From Chytridium lagenaria (lineage: Eukaryota; Chytridiomycota; Chytridiomycetes; Chytridiales; Chytridiaceae), in assembly GCA_025449115.1 (NCBI GenBank), contig JAHLKC010000041.1, positions 186,001 to 250,000 of the forward strand: a stretch of 64,000 nucleotides of DNA, in the 5' to 3' direction. Position numbers and translations under genes: made by a program. How positions within the stretch are numbered: position 1 is the first letter of the stretch; each line of letters begins with the position of its first letter. This document shows, piece after piece, positions 60,196 through 64,000 of the stretch. Below the pieces are notes generated by a model. The model had not been told where the DNA came from and did no database searches. It saw only the letters and a list, made by a program, of their open reading frames with translations.

Positions 60196-63100
60196 TTACG
60201 GCGTTTGAGCCTTCTTCATATTGGCTCTGACACTTCTCCCTGATGAATTCCCCTCATCGTCTCCAATCAAGATGCAACATACTTCTTTCTCGTCTAATTC
60301 TGTTATTAACGCCTTTGGCTGGGTGGAATGTATTTGCCAGATGCTGATGCGGTGCAGGAGGAGCAGCATCTGTCTTCTCAGACCTCTTCCAAGGTGCAGG
60401 AGCGGCATCACCTCCTTCACGCGTTTCTCTAGGGCCTGGTCCCGCTGCCCTCCATTTACCGCCATCTCCGGAGACCGGCGCGTCTCTCCTCCTGTCTCCA
60501 GCTTCACGGTTGTTTCCAAATCCAAAGCCTCGTCCTTCATCACGGCCGCCATCACGTCCGAACGACGGTCCCTCCCTGCGAGCCAAGGCGGTGCTGCAGC
60601 AGCTCCGGTGGATCGCTGCGACGGGGGAACGTATTTGTCCTGTTCCCTCTCGAGGGTAGTGGGGCGAAGGGTCTCGCGAGTCTCACGAGGAGGCTCAGGA
60701 GTGTCCCTTTTCCTCCAAGCGGACGGGGCGGAAGCAGGAGGGCAGTAGCTGGAGATGTAGCACTAGCAGCAATCGGCTCAGCCCCAGCGGTTCTCGATCC
60801 ACGCCATGCTCCAGAAGGCCTCCAGCAGCAGCACCGGATTCAGTAGTGGCTGGCGGGTGCTCAGCTTGAGCAGATGGCGGGCGCGCACGGGAAGAAGCAA
60901 TACGTTCTTCAGCAAGACGTTCTCTCTCTCTGCTTCTCAGCCTGTTCGTTAAGTTTCCTATAAAACAAAGTAAGAAGCCATATTACATCATATAAACTAC
61001 CTTAGCCGCTCTTCGTCCTCAATCTTCTTCTTGGCGTCTTCAATTTCCTTCTCGCTCTCCTCCTTTCGCGTTCTGAATTATTATTAGAACTGAGAAAATG
61101 ATGCTGTATATATCACCTTCTTCTCCTGACGCATCTCTTCTTCCCTAATCCGACGCTGTTCTTCTTCCCTCTCTTGTCTCTCAAGGGCCTCCGCCTTAAG
61201 CCTGCGAAACTCCATTAAACGAGCAGCCTTCGCCTCTTCGACTAGCTTCTCCGACTCAGCAATCTGCGATTTGAACTTCAGATCACGGGCTGCCTCAAGT
61301 TTCTTTCTGTAATCGGCGTAATCTCCAGATATTTTTTTCAACCTCTTCTTAATTGTTAGGTCCTCAGCATGCTTGGCAGCAGAAGCTTCCAATTGGGCAG
61401 TTGTCAGAGCCTGTGATATGCCCTGTCAATACGCTTCTGGTTGTCGTAGTCCTTAGCCCAAAGAGGGAGCTCAAACTTCCTAAAAGCACGCTCCAGGTGA
61501 TCAACATTCCTGCTTAACTTTTAGTCTTCGATAGGAGGTCCTTGCGCTCCTGCTCAAGAATCTCCAATTGCTTGTCACGAAGTTTCTGCGAATCGAGTTC
61601 CAAGTCCTTAAGAAATAAATTTGATTAGGATCCGCCGCCTTATAGACAGAGTACGAACTCAAGATTCAATTCTTCGCCTTCGCCTTGAGTTCCTCGGCGA
61701 TCCTCCTCTTCTCCTCCTCCTCAATAGCCTTCCTCTGCGCCTCCAACTTTTCCTTCTCACGTGCCTTTTGAGCCTCCTCCATACGAATCCGGTCCTCCTC
61801 TGCAGCCTTTGCCATTTCCTGCTGACGAGTAGCCTCCTCATTACGAGCCTTGATCAAGGCCTGGTTCTCGCGAATCTCCTTCTTCTTCTCAATAAGGAGA
61901 CGGCGAGAATGCGAGTTTGCGTTCTCAGCCGCCTGCTCTAAAGCCAATTTGAAATTCAAGCTTTTCTCCTTCTTTTCCTCGACGCTTTGGTGTCGATGAG
62001 CGAGACGGCGGTGTAGAGACGACTGGCAAGACCCGTAAGGTGGAAGACGGACATGCTCAGATGGCAAAACCTTCTCATATTAATAATCACAAAGGTTTTA
62101 TAACAAAAATTTCAAGAATGATTTGCCAAAAACCTGGAGCTTAGGGCCTTCTGAGATTGTAACCTTTGAGCCTCCAAAGATGTTGGACTCAAATGTCAGA
62201 CTCTTTGTCTGATGATCAATACGAATGTTAAGTTCGCCCTTACGGCATCCGTTCATAATAAATTTCTCAACAAAGTTGGCGTCAAAGGTGTAACTAGAGG
62301 AAATGGGCGAAGCTCGCAAGGGAGATAACCGAGTCGATGGAAATGGTGGTGTACACTTGAGAGAGCTTCGATAGCGTGAGACAATTTAATAGTTTCGTTA
62401 ATTTTTACCTGTTGAAGCAAGCGCGTAAAAATAACTTCTGCAACGGCTTTATGTACTTCACGAGATCCTTTGTCTCACTGATGGCCGTAAGAATGGGTGT
62501 GACTTTTTGCAGATGGAGAGGGGATGAAAATCAACCTCTAAGATGTTGTACAGCTCGCGAAGCTCAGGGCGAACACGAGAAGACGCTGCGGTTGAGCTGC
62601 AAAGTTGAATAATACGTATCATTTGTTTAACTCCTCGAAAGTATGTGTGCTGTAATGTATAAATCAAAACTTAACGTACCGCTTCTTTTAAATGATTCCC
62701 TGGATGGAGGCTTAGCAACCCTCAAAGATTGGTCAAACGAGCAGTCCTAGGCTTGACATCGTCGTTCTCTGTGTACATCGACCTCTTCGAGTTGCTGATG
62801 ATCGGAATGGAAAGGGTGGAAAGAAGAACAATTGACGCCATCCTTTGATGCTCTTCATCAGGCAAGTTCCTGTTCATCCTGACTGTAGCATAATACTTGC
62901 TCCATGCGGCGGAATGGAACAAGAAGTTCTCACCGACCATGAAAATACGAGCAAGCTTCTCATAGTAGTTGGCCATCATATATGCCTTGGGGCCTTCTTT
63001 GCAACGGAGAGAAGGTTGTGGATGTCTTCAATACTCCTGAAAGCCTCCTGCCAAAGCTCTAACTCAGCCGCAGCGTTCAGCTGCTCGAAACGAGTGTCCA

Positions 63101-63952
63101 AGTGACGCTGAAGAGTTTCGGGCTCATTCAGGTTAATGGCATGAGCCTGGTGAGAGTACTTCGCGGCGGTAGTAACGTGTTGACGGAGGAGCTCACAAAG
63201 ACGACGGAATTCAGTTTTGCGCACGTACTTCAAGCAGAACTTGAACGCCTGGCTAGCAATACTCTGGAAACAATGTCAACAAGAGCAAGGTCAAATCTCA
63301 AAAAAAAGAAAGATGCCGCACCTGATAAAGAACTTCAAGCCTAGCGTTGTTCCGGAGGATGTCCAAAGCTGTACGGTATGCCTCCCAGAGAAACTTGAGC
63401 CAAGGTGTAACAACCTCACGATCGGTCCTATCCTTTGACACTTCTCCCGACACAGTCGATAAGATAATTGATTCCGGGGTCTCCATCGCCTCCAAGTCCT
63501 CAACGTTGTCCAAGTGATCTTGTTCGCCTTGGCCTGGGCCTCAGCAACCTTCTCCTCGGAAAGCTCAATAAACCTCTTAATGACCAACTCAATTGTGGCG
63601 ATCGTAACGTTCTGCGAGATTTTTTATACTGGTGCAGTCCTTCTTTAGAGATTTTCCCCTTCCTGAGGAGAACACTGAGCTCAACAAACTTCAGCATGAT
63701 GGGTTCAAGAGATGTCAAGGGGGTCGTGCGAGAGCGCTTGGACATGATGACATCGTGAAGAAGCTCCAAAGCCGAACCATTTTGGTTTACGGCAATCAGC
63801 TCTGCGAGATGAAACAGTTAGGAATAGAACTCATCCGGAATGCTTTTGCCGGACAGGCTCACCTTCGGCTCGCTTGAGCGCATTTTCAGGTCGTTGGTAA
63901 AACGGCGGCTAAACGCATTAATAACAATTAGTAAACTCGCCGTATGCACCAT
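60196..63952 (-). CDS. TIF32: eIF3 subunit a (TIF32/RPG1)
   Basis: Largest scaffold subunit of translation initiation factor eIF3. The minus strand gives [164 protein letters not shown] and [20 protein letters not shown]. The PCI domain end ([20 protein letters not shown]) follows near 62250. Then come long Arg/Glu spectrin-like helices ([20 protein letters not shown]) and a low-complexity Arg/Gly/Asp-rich tail, with [15 protein letters not shown] and ending NMKKAQTP. Start inferred at 63952, where ATG is followed directly by an intron and then [11 protein letters not shown]. About 1,050-1,100 residues; frameshifts near 62990, 63510 and 63840. Confidence 0.92.
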
Positions 63953-64000
63953 CTGTCAAAACACACCATGCTGGGCAGTTAATGCTATATCCTTCGTACG

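Overview
The window is nuclear DNA of a zoosporic (flagellated) fungus, or a close relative such as an aphelid. Fungal or opisthokont markers are a Cdc12-type septin, an HSA/SANT NuA4 scaffold (VID21/EAF1), Mediator subunit 4, Atg6, Sly1 and a mitochondrial lysyl-tRNA synthetase. They sit beside genes that Dikarya have lost with the flagellum: axonemal dynein intermediate chain DNAI2, dynein assembly factor DAW1, epsilon-tubulin, CFAP69, MORN2 and probably CFAP119. Genes are split by short introns, mostly 36-55 bp, with a CTAAC or CTGAC branch site close to the acceptor. About 31 protein genes were placed; no tRNA, rRNA, transposon or CRISPR array was seen.

Layout: 0-5 kb MCM7 (+) and malonyl-CoA:ACP transacylase (+), converging on MED4 (-). 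5-11 kb, all (-): spliceosomal cyclophilin PPIL1, DAW1 and a MAP4K-like kinase with a CNH domain. 11-16.6 kb: a CH-domain/Cdc15-like kinase (+), MORN2 (+), CFAP69 (-). 16.6-23.1 kb: mitochondrial LysRS (-) and VID21 (+). 23-31.5 kb is sparser: 14-3-3, one or two unrecognised genes and a septin, all (-). 31.5-39.4 kb: V-ATPase subunit C (-), BRX1 (+), epsilon-tubulin (-), katanin p60 (-). 39.7-46.2 kb: CFAP119-like (-), an unknown gene (+), Atg6/Beclin (-), a Polycomb-like PHD-EH protein (+). 46.4-54.2 kb: ubiquitin E1 UBA1 (-), a small coiled-coil gene (+), eIF2-beta (-), DBP5 (+). 54.4-64 kb: DNAI2 (+), SLY1 (+), ribosomal protein uS8 (-), eIF3a (-).

Functionally it mixes core housekeeping (replication, transcription, splicing, translation, ubiquitin, trafficking) with a marked concentration of axoneme and centriole genes. 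Many genes are head-to-head with 70-210 bp between start codons, implying shared promoters. Nearly every long gene carries one or more single-base frameshifts, often at homopolymers, in exons that are otherwise highly conserved. Because this affects essential genes throughout, uncorrected indels in the assembly are far more likely than pseudogenes, so intron and frame details below are reconstructions. No obviously novel defence-like or mobile system was found. The best candidates for something new are the unrecognised gene at 41251-41971, which shares a promoter with a flagellar gene, a CH-kinase fusion, and several microexons.
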